Below, in pieces: positions 55,651-64,000 of a stretch of 64,000 bases of DNA. The position numbers and the translations under genes were made by a program. Within the stretch, counting starts at the first letter, position 1. Each line of letters begins with the position of its first letter. The stretch lies in the NCBI GenBank assembly GCA_000437355.1, contig FR899764.1, positions 42,008-106,007 of the forward strand, given 5' to 3'. The notes under the pieces were generated by a model that saw nothing but the letters and a program-made list of their open reading frames with translations, did no database searches and was not told the DNA's origin. The DNA comes from Firmicutes bacterium CAG:460. GTDB lineage: Bacteria; Bacillota_I; Bacilli_A; RF39; UBA660.

Positions 55651-57443
55651 TATTCATCACCTAGAACTGCTAAGAATGCTTCTTGAGGAACTTCAACTGT
55701 TCCGACCATTTTCATTCTTTTCTTCCCTTCTTTTTGTTTTTCTAATAATTTTCTTTTTCTGGAAACATCTCCACCATAACATTTTGCTAAAACATTTTTC
55801 TTTAGGGCACTGATGTTTTCTCTAGCTATTACCTTGGAACCAATACTGGCTTGAATTGGTATTTGAAACATTTGTCTTGGTATTAGTTCACGTAGCTTTT
55901 TAACAATTGCACGTCCCTTTTGGTAAGCAAAATCTTTGTGAATGATAATGCTTAGGGCATCAACAATTTCACCATTAAGTAAAATATCCATTTTTACTAG
56001 ACTACTTTCTTTATATCCACATAGTTCATAGTCAAATGAAGCATAACCTTTTGTAGTACTTTTTAATCTATCATAAAAATCATATACTATTTCTGATAAA
56101 GGAATTTCGTAGTGAACATCAATTCTTGTGGCATCAATATAGTCTACACTTTTATAAATTCCACGTTTATTTTGACATAGCTCCATTATAGCTCCGATAT
56201 ATTCAGATGGTGCTATTATATTAGTATATATATAAGGTTCTTTTATATAATTTATCTTTGTTTTTTCAGGCATTTTGGATGGAGCATCAACGTTTTCTAT
56301 TGTGCCATCTGTTAAAGTTACTTCATAAACTACACTTGGGCTGGTAGCAATAATACCAATATTAAATTCTCTTTCAATACGTGTAATTATTACATCCATA
56401 TGTAAAAGTCCTAGAAAACCAATACGAAAACCAAACCCTAAGGCTTCACTTGTTTCTGGTTCAAAAGATAAAGCAGCATCATTTAGTTTTAATTTTATTA
56501 AAGCTTCTTTTAATTCTTCATATCTATTTGGTTCAGTTGGAAATATACCTGAAAATACCATTGGTTTCATTTTTTTATAACCTTTAATTGGCTCTGTTGC
56601 TTCACGACCTACAACTGTAATTGTATCACCAACAGATACTGTACTTATATCTTTAATTGATGCAGCAACATAACCTACTTCACCGCTTTTAAGTTCGTTA
56701 TATTTTTCTTCTTTTGGGGTATGTACTCCTAGTTCTACAACCTCAAAAGTACTATTTGTTGCCATCATTTTTATGGTATCACCAATTTTTATCTTACCAT
56801 CTTCTAACTTAACTAATAATACTACTCCACGATAAGGGTCAAAATATGAGTCAAATATTAAGGCTCTAGTTGGTTTATCAACATTTATCTTGGGTTCTGG
56901 TATTTTTTCAATTACAGCATCTAAAATATCTTGAACGCCTTTACCAGTTTTAGCACTACATAAAATTATATCATTTTCATTAAATCCTAATACTTCTATA
57001 AGTTCTTTTTTTACTCTCGGAATATCAGCATTTGGTAAATCTATCTTATTAATGACAGGAATAATTGTTAAATCTTGTTCCATAGCAAGATAAAGGTTAG
57101 CTAAAGTTTGTGCTTCAATACCTTGGGCTGCATCCACAACTAAAATAGCACCTTCACAAGCTGCTAGACTTCTCGATACTTCATATGAAAAATCGACATG
57201 GCCCGGAGTATCAATTAAATTAATGACATAATCTTCACCTTTATATTTATAATTTAATTTTACAGCATTTAATTTAATTGTAATTCCTCTTTCGCGTTCT
57301 AAATCCATATTATCTAGAATTTGGTCCTTCATTTCTCTTTTGGAAACTGCTCCAGTGATTTCTAAAAGCCTATCTGCTAGAGTACTTTTTCCATGATCTA
57401 TATGAGCAATTATTGAAAAATTTCTAATATTTTCCTTCGTCAT
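55650..57443 (-). CDS. lepA: Elongation factor 4 (LepA) GTPase
   Basis: A 597-residue translational GTPase. G1 AHIDHGKSTLADR, G2 RERGITIKLNAV, G3 DTPGHVDFSYEV and G4 NKIDLP are in order, followed by domains II-III, V and the LepA-specific C-terminal domain (FQIPIQASIGSKVIARENIS, YGGDVSRKRKLLEKQKEGKK). ATG at 57443 follows AGAGGTGG. LepA acts on the ribosome, most likely in initiation or back-translocation; the exact role is debated. Confidence 0.96.
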   Translation of the reverse strand: MTKENIRNFSIIAHIDHGKSTLADRLLEITGAVSKREMKDQILDNMDLERERGITIKLNAVKLNYKYKGEDYVINLIDTPGHVDFSYEVSRSLAACEGAILVVDAAQGIEAQTLANLYLAMEQDLTIIPVINKIDLPNADIPRVKKELIEVLGFNENDIILCSAKTGKGVQDILDAVIEKIPEPKINVDKPTRALIFDSYFDPYRGVVLLVKLEDGKIKIGDTIKMMATNSTFEVVELGVHTPKEEKYNELKSGEVGYVAASIKDISTVSVGDTITVVGREATEPIKGYKKMKPMVFSGIFPTEPNRYEELKEALIKLKLNDAALSFEPETSEALGFGFRIGFLGLLHMDVIITRIEREFNIGIIATSPSVVYEVTLTDGTIENVDAPSKMPEKTKINYIKEPYIYTNIIAPSEYIGAIMELCQNKRGIYKSVDYIDATRIDVHYEIPLSEIVYDFYDRLKSTTKGYASFDYELCGYKESSLVKMDILLNGEIVDALSIIIHKDFAYQKGRAIVKKLRELIPRQMFQIPIQASIGSKVIARENISALKKNVLAKCYGGDVSRKRKLLEKQKEGKKRMKMVGTVEVPQEAFLAVLGDE

Positions 57444-57489
57444 TTCTTTCCACCTCTTTAATTGTATCAAAAAATAACGAAAAAGTCAT

Positions 57490-57516
57490 TAAAAAAGTCG
57501 GTTTTTAACCCAACTT
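57490..57516 (-). terminator. Terminator of the 57505 gene
   Basis: AAGTTGG and CCGACTT pair (57495-57516, one G-T) followed leftward by T. The stem includes the final codons and stop of the gene upstream of lepA. Confidence 0.75.
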
Positions 57517-58026
57517 ATAATCTTTACATTCTATTTTAAAACCTAATGAAAGAAGATAATCTAAGTTTTGAACATCAGTTATAAAACTTAATTTATTTTT
57601 GTTTTTTAAATAATTTATAACTTTTAAAATTTCTAAATCATCACTTATTTCATTTTTTATAAAATTACAAAATGCACTATTTTCTGTTTCAAAGTATTTA
57701 ATCTTAAGATTATCAATTTCAATATATTTTTCTTTTATATCGTAATTATCTTCATGATAATTTAATGTTCGTTCAACTTGAATATCAATTATTTCACAAT
57801 ATTTATCAAACAATGAAAACAAATCTTTATTAACAATCTGAATAACCATATCATCTTTTAATACACTTTCTTTTAAAAATGAAATTATTTTAATAAATAG
57901 TTTATCATCTATTAAAATATCTCCACTTCCTATACACAAGGTATCTTGAGCTAAAATATAAGAAAGTATTTTTACTCCATTTTCTTCTATAAAGTATTCA
58001 TTTTTATTAACGTTTTTTATTCTCAT
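57505..58026 (-). CDS. Hypothetical protein (173 aa), possible GNAT-like fold
   Basis: A 173-residue protein with ATG at 58026 after AGAGGTAA. MRIKNVNKNEYFIEENGVKI then LSYILAQDTLCIGSGDILID starts like an acetyltransferase beta sheet, and the final YLLSLGFKIECKDYKLG echoes the GNAT end (x-GF), but no acetyl-CoA loop is visible. Function unknown. Confidence 0.5.
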   Translation of the reverse strand: MRIKNVNKNEYFIEENGVKILSYILAQDTLCIGSGDILIDDKLFIKIISFLKESVLKDDMVIQIVNKDLFSLFDKYCEIIDIQVERTLNYHEDNYDIKEKYIEIDNLKIKYFETENSAFCNFIKNEISDDLEILKVINYLKNKNKLSFITDVQNLDYLLSLGFKIECKDYKLG

Positions 58027-58171
58027 GAATATTACCTCTAGATAAATTTTATCATAAAAATCATTAAATCTCAAAATATTTTAAGAAATTTTAAATTTAA
58101 AATTTCCCTAAGAATTGGGCCAAAACACGTGGCTTTGTCGAATTTTGTCGACTTTTGGCGTACGATTTTTC

Positions 58172-58200
58172 TTGATTTTTGTTGACATCACCTTTAGAAT
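58172..58200 (+). promoter_or_regulatory. Promoter of the Rpn-like gene
   Basis: TTGATT (58172-58177), 17-base spacer, TAGAAT (58195-58200), 26 bases before the ATG. Two TTTGTCGA repeats lie a little upstream (58134-58152). Confidence 0.6.
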
Positions 58201-58226
58201 AAATGGCCATGAAGGAGGCGATTTTT

Positions 58227-59120
58227 ATGATATCGCAAGAAACTAAAACATTTTATGCATTTAATATCGATAAAATGTTTAAAGCTGTGTTTGTTGGAAC
58301 AGATGAGGTAAGTAAACGTTTACTTTTGGAACTTCTTAGTGAGTGCCTTGATACAAAAGTTGATAGGATTGTTGATTTTATCCCAATCGAGCTCGGTGTT
58401 AGAAGTAAACATGAAAGAAGTAAAAGACTAGATTTAATTGTGGAAGTTGATGGAAGGAAAATTAATGTTGAGTTGAATTCATCTTTTGATGAAGTAACTA
58501 GAATTAGGAATTTAAATTATTACTTTTCTTTTTGTAGTCAGTATACTATTGAAGGAGATGCTTATGACATTGAGTCTGATTTTATTCATATTTCATTAAA
58601 TTATAAAGCTTCAAGTAAAAGTCCTCTTATTGCATGTTACACATTCTATGACAAAGAAAATAAGAAAGAACTAGACCGAAGGTTTAGATATTATGAAATC
58701 AATGTTGAAAAATTTGCAAAACTTTGGTATGATAAGGACATGAAAATTGTTAGAGAAAAACCACTTTTAACGATGATTGGGATAAAAGACCCAGAAGAAT
58801 TGGACAAATATTCTGAAAAGATGGCAATATCTAGCATTAAGGAGAGTGTTGATAAATTGAAAACATTAAACAGTGACAAGAAGTTCGTATATAACATTAC
58901 ACCAGAACAAGATGACATTTTAACTAAGAATACATTAAAGAAAATATATAAATCTGAAGGAATTGCCGAAGGTTTGGCTGAAGGCGAAGCTAAAGGAAAA
59001 ATTGAAGCCCAACGTGAAATGACAATAAATTTATTGAAAAACAACTATCCAATTGAAGAAATAGCTAAGATAACTGGTTTATCTAAAGAAGAAATTAAAA
59101 ATATATCTAAAACGATTTAA
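58227..59120 (+). CDS. Rpn/PD-(D/E)XK nuclease-family protein
   Basis: A 297-residue protein of the PDDEXK_2 (Rpn/YhgA-like) family. It opens FYAFNIDKMFKAVFVGTDEV and has the nuclease core RLDLIVEVDGRKINVELNSS, where D...E-x-N replaces the usual E-x-K. Further RNLNYYFSFCSQ and, at the end, the AEGLAEGEAKGKIEAQREMT helix typical of the family. These proteins are DNA endonucleases that promote recombination and are often called transposases, though no terminal repeats are seen here. ATG at 58227 follows AAGGAGG. Confidence 0.85.
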   Translation: MISQETKTFYAFNIDKMFKAVFVGTDEVSKRLLLELLSECLDTKVDRIVDFIPIELGVRSKHERSKRLDLIVEVDGRKINVELNSSFDEVTRIRNLNYYFSFCSQYTIEGDAYDIESDFIHISLNYKASSKSPLIACYTFYDKENKKELDRRFRYYEINVEKFAKLWYDKDMKIVREKPLLTMIGIKDPEELDKYSEKMAISSIKESVDKLKTLNSDKKFVYNITPEQDDILTKNTLKKIYKSEGIAEGLAEGEAKGKIEAQREMTINLLKNNYPIEEIAKITGLSKEEIKNISKTI

Positions 59121-59139
59121 TTATTTGTGGGAGGTTTAA

Positions 59140-59637
59140 ATGGAATATTTTGATGTATATGATAAAAATAGAATACCCTTAAATTACAAAAAAGTCCGTG
59201 GTGAAGTTTTGTTAGAAAATGAGTTTAATACTGGAGTTGAAGTTTGGATTACAAATGATAATAAAATTTTGATGACAAAAAGAAGTTTACTTAAATCACA
59301 TCCCGGACAATGGGAAACACCAGGTGGTTGTATTCAAGCTGGTGAAAGTTCCCCTTTAACTGCTCAAAGAGAAATGGCTGAAGAAATTGGGATTAATTTT
59401 AAAGAAGATGACTTTAGACTTATTGGAACACAACTTTATAAACATCAATTTGTAGATATATATAATTCTAGTAAAAATATAGATACAAATGATATTTCTT
59501 TACAAATAGAAGAAGTCAGTGATGTAAAATTTGTTTCAAAAGAAGAATTTATAAAAATGATCGATGATGAAAATATTGTTCCATCTGTTTTACAAAGATA
59601 TTATTTAATAAAAGACAAACTGGATTTAAATTGGTAA
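59140..59637 (+). CDS. NUDIX hydrolase (YfcD/IDI-like)
   Basis: A 165-residue NUDIX protein: EVWITNDNKILMTKRSLLKS then HPGQWETPGGCIQAGESSPL with the box GxxxxxExxxxxxxREMAEEIGI. The N-terminal DVYDKNRIPLNYKKVRGEVL fits YfcD and isopentenyl-diphosphate isomerase-like members. It likely hydrolyses a nucleoside diphosphate derivative. It lies 19 bases after the Rpn-like gene and ends in a strong terminator. Confidence 0.88.
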   Translation: MEYFDVYDKNRIPLNYKKVRGEVLLENEFNTGVEVWITNDNKILMTKRSLLKSHPGQWETPGGCIQAGESSPLTAQREMAEEIGINFKEDDFRLIGTQLYKHQFVDIYNSSKNIDTNDISLQIEEVSDVKFVSKEEFIKMIDDENIVPSVLQRYYLIKDKLDLNW

Positions 59638-59651
59638 ATCCAGTTTTTTTA
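59617..59651 (+). terminator. Rho-independent terminator of the NUDIX gene
   Basis: A 12-bp perfect stem, AAACTGGATTTA (59617-59628) with TAAATCCAGTTT (59635-59646), followed by T. Spans the stop codon. Confidence 0.9.
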
Positions 59652-59972
59652 GAAAAATAAAACTTTTATAGCATCCCATGCTCCACTAAATCCTTCAGTT
59701 AAAATCTTAGTTACAGCTTCACTTAGTCTTTCACCAGATGAAGTAAATTTATTACTATAATCAACGTTTTTATTACTTATATATGTATTTACATCTACAG
59801 TTTTACCTTCAATTACATCATTTTCAAACTCTTTAATAGCTTTGTCTGTTAAAGCGACTTTATTACTTAATTTAGCTTCATAAAAACCACTTTCACTAGA
59901 AATATATAAACCCATGAAAATAATAAATGAAATTGTTAAAAGTTTTTTAAACCAATTATTTTTCTTCTTCAT
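59649..59972 (-). CDS. YqxA-like membrane-anchored protein
   Basis: A 107-residue protein with one N-terminal membrane helix (about 10-25, LLTISFIIFMGLYISS) and an outer helical domain ending FTSSGERLSEAVTKILTEGF. It overlaps spoIIP by 17 bases and lies where B. subtilis has yqxA in the gpr-spoIIP-yqxA-lepA order. Sequence similarity is limited, so the call rests on place and layout. Confidence 0.6.
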   Translation of the reverse strand: MKKKNNWFKKLLTISFIIFMGLYISSESGFYEAKLSNKVALTDKAIKEFENDVIEGKTVDVNTYISNKNVDYSNKFTSSGERLSEAVTKILTEGFSGAWDAIKVLFF

Positions 59973-60897
59973 TTTCTAAATACTCATAGATAACTTTTGC
60001 TATTATCTTTAGAGTATTATTCACCTCCTCAATGTAATTATATTGACCCCCTACTTCAATAAGAATGGTATTTTTATTAAAATCTTGATTGTATATGCCA
60101 TTTACACCAGGGCCTTTTTTTTCAAGTACTCCTCGACTTAGTGTAGGAGCTAATTTTTTTATTTTTTCATTTAATGTCTTAGCTAAAGTTAAATTCTCTT
60201 CATAATTATCATGCTCTAAACCAACAACAAACATGATTTTAGCATATTTTTTACCATCAATTTCTGTAACAGTCCTATCATATGAAGCTGCATCACGATG
60301 TAAATCAATAAAAAAGTTTAAACTAGGATTATTTTTATAAGCATTTTCTAATAAAATTCTACTAGCTTTATAACTATAACCATATTTCCAACCATTAGTA
60401 TTTAAAACATCAACTATACTATTTTCTTCAACAACTGAAGATATTCCTAAATCATTTAAATACTCACCTAGAATATGACTTCCTAAATAAACAGTATTAT
60501 TTATATTAAATGTTTCTAAAAAATTACTATTGTATCCTTCTGTTTGATGCGTATTAAAAATATAAACTATTGGTTTTTTATTAGTATTCTTGTCTGTTTC
60601 TTCTTTTAATACCGGTGTTATAATATCAACATTTGTTCCAGTATTAACCTTCTCAATACCAAAAGAGTATTTTAATAAAAATTCTGTTGAAGATAACTTT
60701 TTTATGTCACTTAAATTATAATTTGTAAAAGAATCTTTTACTAACAAATCAAGATATGTATTATTATCAACTTCTATGTCTATTTTGTCATATAAAAATT
60801 TAAATGTTAGAACAAAAGATATAATAATTAAAATAATTATTATTACTAATTTAAATACTTGAACTTTAAAACCATTTCTTAATTTTAATCTTGCCAT
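59956..60897 (-). CDS. spoIIP: Stage II sporulation protein P (SpoIIP)
   Basis: A 313-residue cell-wall amidase and endopeptidase. N-terminal membrane anchor (about 15-35). The catalytic domain has PIVYIFNTHQTEGYNS, LNFFIDLHRDAASYDR and TILIEVGGQYNYIEEVNN with the zinc His and Glu. In sporulation it works with SpoIID and SpoIIM to drive engulfment. Its presence supports a sporulating host. It is cotranscribed with the yqxA-like gene. Confidence 0.93.
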   Translation of the reverse strand: MARLKLRNGFKVQVFKLVIIIILIIISFVLTFKFLYDKIDIEVDNNTYLDLLVKDSFTNYNLSDIKKLSSTEFLLKYSFGIEKVNTGTNVDIITPVLKEETDKNTNKKPIVYIFNTHQTEGYNSNFLETFNINNTVYLGSHILGEYLNDLGISSVVEENSIVDVLNTNGWKYGYSYKASRILLENAYKNNPSLNFFIDLHRDAASYDRTVTEIDGKKYAKIMFVVGLEHDNYEENLTLAKTLNEKIKKLAPTLSRGVLEKKGPGVNGIYNQDFNKNTILIEVGGQYNYIEEVNNTLKIIAKVIYEYLENEEEK

Positions 60898-61002
60898 ATA
60901 ATCACCTTTAGTACATTATATTATAAAGTTTGCATATAATTTGTCGAAAGGAATACTTTAAATTAAATTATTTTTAGTTTATAATATTTATAGGTGGTAA
61001 TT

Positions 61003-62058
61003 TTGAGTAATTTAATTAAATATGTAAAAAATAATGCTAATAAAGATTTTAGTGAAGTTAAATTTAATGAAGTTGATGCTGCAATTTATACTATTCTTCC
61101 CTATCTTGATTTAATGGGATTAATAAATACACCAATAACAATTAAAGAATTATATGATAAGTTTAGTAAAAGATTTATTTTAAAAGATAAAAATAAATTT
61201 ATGGAAGAAAATAAAAAATTGTTTAGAGAAATGGCTTTATCTAAAAGATATCAAAATAATATTATAGTAAGTTATAAAAAACTAGTTAATCATGAAACTC
61301 AATTTGGAGCCATAACAGTTAAAGTTCCTAAGCATTTTAAGTTTATTGCTTTTGAAGGTACTGATGATGAACTTGTTGGTTGGGAAGAAAATTTTAAAAT
61401 GGGTTATATGTACCCTATTCCAGCTCAAGAAGAAGCTATTAATTATTTGAAAGAAAATATTAAAATAAATGACATTGTTGTTTATGTTGGTGGACATTCT
61501 AAAGGTGGTAATCTAGCAATTAGTGCAGTTATGGAACAAAATATATTAAAAAGATATCAAGTTGATTATGTATTTAATTTTGATGGACCAGGATTTTTAC
61601 CAGATGTAATTAATAAAACTGATAAAATTAAGAAAAAGATTAAAAATTATTATCCATTTGAAAGTGTTGTAGGTATGATTTTTGATACAAATGGAGATAA
61701 AAAAATTATTAAAAGTAATGCTTATCAAATATTTCAACATGATTTACATACTTGGAATATAGAAAATAATAAGTTTGTTACTGCTAAACTTTCAGATTAC
61801 TCAAAAAATTTTCATTTAAAAATAAATAATATTTTAGATAAATTTAGTAAAGAAGAAATAAAGAGATTTGTTAATTTATTTTTCAAAATGTTATATAATG
61901 CAGGTTTTGTATTAAAAAGTGAACTTAATAAAGTTAATTTAGTTAGAATTAAAAATATTTTAAAAGAAAGCAAAGATTTAAGTGGAGAAGATAGAAAGTT
62001 ATTGTTAGAAATGTTTAAAGCTTTTATAGTAAATAATAGAAAAGATAATGAAGAATAA
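61003..62058 (+). CDS. DUF2974 / Mbeg1-like alpha-beta hydrolase
   Basis: A 351-residue protein with lipase-like core: FIAFEGTDDELVGWEENFKM, then VYVGGHSKGGNLAISAVMEQ with the nucleophile Ser in GHSKGG, and FNFDGPGF. His in FQHDLHTWNI may complete the triad. Substrate unknown, probably a lipid or ester. TTG at 61003 is chosen because AGGTGG lies 5 bases before it. It takes the place of gpr in the rpsT-gpr-spoIIP order. Confidence 0.85.
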   Translation: MSNLIKYVKNNANKDFSEVKFNEVDAAIYTILPYLDLMGLINTPITIKELYDKFSKRFILKDKNKFMEENKKLFREMALSKRYQNNIIVSYKKLVNHETQFGAITVKVPKHFKFIAFEGTDDELVGWEENFKMGYMYPIPAQEEAINYLKENIKINDIVVYVGGHSKGGNLAISAVMEQNILKRYQVDYVFNFDGPGFLPDVINKTDKIKKKIKNYYPFESVVGMIFDTNGDKKIIKSNAYQIFQHDLHTWNIENNKFVTAKLSDYSKNFHLKINNILDKFSKEEIKRFVNLFFKMLYNAGFVLKSELNKVNLVRIKNILKESKDLSGEDRKLLLEMFKAFIVNNRKDNEE

Positions 62059-62156
62059 CTAAAAAATATGAGAAATTACCATATTTATGCTAAAATTACT
62101 TGCTAAATGTGTAAATATTTGTTAAAATTAATAAGAAACAAGGAAGGAGCTGGATT

Positions 62157-62417
62157 ATGCCAAATATTAAAAGTTCTAAAAAAGCTGTTAAAGTTATTGC
62201 TAAAAAAACAGAAAATAATCATGAACTAAAAATGCGTGTTCAAAACCTTATTAAGAACTGCGAAAAAGAAATTGCTGCTGCAAATAAAGAGAATGCAGAT
62301 AAATTAAATAAAGATATTCAAAAATATATTGATAAAGCAGTTAGCAAAGGTTTAATTAAGAAAAATACTGCTGATAGAGAAAAATCTAGATTGACACAAA
62401 AAATAAAAAATATGTAG
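62157..62417 (+). CDS. rpsT: 30S ribosomal protein S20
   Basis: An 86-residue helical basic protein, MPNIKSSKKAVKVIAKKTEN ... NKDIQKYIDKAVSKGLIKKN then TADREKSRLTQKI. Binds 16S rRNA early in assembly. AAGGAGCTGG ribosome-binding site. It lies beside the spoIIP-lepA block as in B. subtilis. Confidence 0.93.
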   Translation: MPNIKSSKKAVKVIAKKTENNHELKMRVQNLIKNCEKEIAAANKENADKLNKDIQKYIDKAVSKGLIKKNTADREKSRLTQKIKNM

Positions 62418-62471
62418 TAACGATTGTTTACTATATTTTTTTTTGATATTATATATATAAGGTGGTGCAAC

Positions 62472-63419
62472 ATGAATAAAACGATAATCCTAATTATTTC
62501 TCTTATTATTGTAAGTGCAACGATTTATTTTATTAATCCAATTACAGATAAATTAGCTAGTTTGTTTGGAGGTACTCCAAAAATAGTGGTTAATCCTGGA
62601 AATAAATATCAGAAGAATGGACATTATATGTATGTTGAAAAAACTAATGATTTTGTTCCCTACTCTTTTCAGGATTTATTAAATATTTATTATTCTGCGA
62701 TTGATAATGGTTATGAACAATTTACTTTTTATTGTCCAAAGGAATATAAAACTTGTATAGAAGATACTTCTAAAATAAGTGGAGATGAACTAATACTTAC
62801 TCATATAAATAATTATGTACATCCTTTTAATAGTTTTACTAATATTAAATCTAGTGTTTCTGACTCTGGAGAAGTAAATATTAAAATATTTTATTTATAT
62901 GCACAGGATGAAATAGAAAAGATTGATAATAAAACAGATGAAGTATTAAAAAAATTAATTAAAGATAATATGAGTGATAATGAAAAAATTAAAACTATTC
63001 ATGATTATATTATTAAAAATGCTAAGTATGATGTAGAAAGAAATTTAACTGGTAATAGTAATTATAAATCTTATAATGCTTATGGACCTTTATTTGAAGG
63101 ATATGCAACTTGTAATGGATATACAGATTTAATGGCAATATTTTTAAATAAAATGGGTTATGATAATTATAAAATTGCTACTACACCAGAAGAAATTAGT
63201 TATTCTGCAACAGGACATATTTGGAACGCTGTTAAAGTTGATGGTAAATGGTTACATTTAGATTTAACTTGGGATGACCCAGTTAGTAATGATGGTAAAG
63301 ATTATTTATTTCATGTTTATTTTTTAAAAACTACAGAAGAATTAAGAAAAGTTGATAAAGGAGAAACTGTTATAGAAGACCATAATTTTAATAGTTTATA
63401 TTATTTGGAATTTAATTAA
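62472..63419 (+). CDS. Transglutaminase-like domain protein, membrane-anchored
   Basis: A 315-residue protein with an N-terminal membrane anchor (about 4-21). The transglutaminase-like core is KIKTIHDYIIKNAKYD, then FEGYATCNGYTDLMAIFLNK with the nucleophile Cys, SATGHIWNAVKVDGKWLHLD with His, and LTWDDPVSNDGKDYL with Asp. These proteins may crosslink or cut cell-surface proteins. ATG at 62472 follows AAGGTGG. Confidence 0.88.
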   Translation: MNKTIILIISLIIVSATIYFINPITDKLASLFGGTPKIVVNPGNKYQKNGHYMYVEKTNDFVPYSFQDLLNIYYSAIDNGYEQFTFYCPKEYKTCIEDTSKISGDELILTHINNYVHPFNSFTNIKSSVSDSGEVNIKIFYLYAQDEIEKIDNKTDEVLKKLIKDNMSDNEKIKTIHDYIIKNAKYDVERNLTGNSNYKSYNAYGPLFEGYATCNGYTDLMAIFLNKMGYDNYKIATTPEEISYSATGHIWNAVKVDGKWLHLDLTWDDPVSNDGKDYLFHVYFLKTTEELRKVDKGETVIEDHNFNSLYYLEFN

Positions 63420-63424
63420 TATTA

Positions 63425-63455
63425 AAACAGATAGAGGTTTTTCTATCTGTTTTGT
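63425..63455. terminator. Bidirectional terminator between converging genes
   Basis: AAACAGATAG (63425-63435) pairs with CTATCTGTTT (63443-63452), with A/T runs on each side. Confidence 0.85.
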
Positions 63456-64000
63456 ATTATGTTTTTACTTTTTCTGTTACCTGAAAGTAAGCCATTGGCA
63501 AAGTAATTGTTGTATTTTTCTGTAAATAATGTACAATGATTTATTTCTTCTTCAATATGTTCGTGTTTTATATATTCTATTTTTTTATTATTTATATTTA
63601 ATGCATGTTCTCCGATATTCCACTCTTCCATATACATAAATTTATTTTTTTCAACATTATAAAATCTATGTCTATGTATGGTAGTTATTATTGTTCCATC
63701 ACTAAAATACCAATTATCGTAACAAGTATGTTTTTTATTCATTTGTCCATCACATTCAACAACTGTGTCTGTATCTAATTCTAATGTAAATGGATTAATA
63801 CATATTACTTTATCTCCGACTTTTATATCTTTTAATTTCTTACGTCTTCTTCGCTTCTTTCCTTTTTCATCTATTTCTTCAACATCAATTAGAGTTTCTG
63901 GAGAGAGGCACCAACCTGTTATAAGATTTACTAAATAGTAATTATTTTCTTGTATCGAATATAATGCATCTATATCTTCTAATTGTTTAATTATCATTTT
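63443..64000 (-). CDS. Hint-domain (intein-like) protein, cut by window edge
   Basis: At least 184 residues with a full Hint domain. Block A GWCLSPETLIDVEE has the splicing Cys, block B TTIHRHRFYNV has T-x-x-H, and block F/G INHCTLFTEKYNNYFANGLL then SGNRKSK ends in Gly-Asn. Only about 29 residues precede the Cys and nine follow the Asn, and the frame is open to the right, so the host protein lies beyond the edge. A bacterial intein-like domain of a phage or secreted protein is likely; a homing endonuclease is not seen. Confidence 0.7.
   Translation of the reverse strand, partial: KMIIKQLEDIDALYSIQENNYYLVNLITGWCLSPETLIDVEEIDEKGKKRRRRKKLKDIKVGDKVICINPFTLELDTDTVVECDGQMNKKHTCYDNWYFSDGTIITTIHRHRFYNVEKNKFMYMEEWNIGEHALNINNKKIEYIKHEHIEEEINHCTLFTEKYNNYFANGLLSGNRKSKNIIQNR

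Noticed and set aside
58130..59140. Rpn-like gene as an insertion sequence
   Set aside because: No terminal inverted repeats or target duplication could be found around it, and it has its own promoter.
1..64000. Mycoplasma-type code with TGA as tryptophan
   Set aside because: The methyltransferase and other genes end at TGA in the right place, and tryptophans are coded by TGG.

Overview
The window is about 64 kb of very AT-rich DNA from a low-GC Bacillota, most likely a Bacilli-related lineage. TGA is used as a stop codon, so this is not a Mycoplasma-type code. Gene order rpsT ... spoIIP - yqxA-like - lepA - hemW matches the Bacillus subtilis block (there with gpr). Spore-associated families occur at several places: a CotY/CotZ-type coat protein, YlbD- and YlbE-like proteins, two tiny YjcZ-type membrane peptides, SpoIIP, and a regulator with two SpoIIID-like domains. 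I infer a spore-forming or formerly spore-forming host.

Layout. 1-19.6 kb is chromosomal core: rimM (cut by the edge), an SpoU-type rRNA methyltransferase, a YgjP-type metalloprotein, mscL, small membrane and cell-envelope genes, a prepilin-like protein, ylbD/ylbE, parE-parC (topoisomerase IV), an ABC-2 exporter pair, prsA, coat genes, an orphan membrane-anchored PTS EIIB domain, a SEDS glycosyltransferase, tyrS behind a very compact T-box, and an RluA-family pseudouridine synthase.

19,696-46,439 is a complete-looking siphovirus prophage inserted in the 3' end of tRNA-Ala(UGC). A 14-bp direct repeat marks attL and attR, and a short repeated motif near both ends may be integrase arm sites. 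From left to right the leftward genes are lysis (amidase, holin), three short tail-fibre proteins with a common N-terminal motif, tail tip, Dit, tape measure, G/GT chaperone with an A9 slippery run, major tail protein, connectors, HK97-type capsid, ClpP-type protease, portal, terminase, HNH, ArpU-like late regulator, early genes, a short tyrosine recombinase beside a 28-bp inverted repeat, a DnaD-type replication protein, and a Cro-like gene. The rightward lysogeny genes are a CI-like repressor, a lipoprotein and the integrase. A perfect 26-bp inverted repeat brackets the whole Cro/CI/lipoprotein unit.

46.4-64 kb returns to the chromosome: tRNA-Ala, rpoZ, a second prepilin-like gene, yqeY-like, rpsU. 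Next comes a compact bacteriocin-type locus: two unannotated double-glycine-leader peptides, a very short accessory membrane protein and a C39-peptidase ABC exporter. It is followed by hemW, a family of three tandem paralogues, lepA, an Rpn-like nuclease, a NUDIX hydrolase, a yqxA-like gene, spoIIP, a lipase-like gene, rpsT, a transglutaminase-like protein and, at the right edge, a Hint (intein-like) domain protein cut by the window.

The points most worth follow-up are the two-peptide bacteriocin candidate (49.06-51.8 kb), the inverted repeat around the lysogeny switch, the recombinase-linked inverted repeat at 41.2 kb, the minimal T-box at tyrS, and the tandem SpoIIID-like paralogue family.
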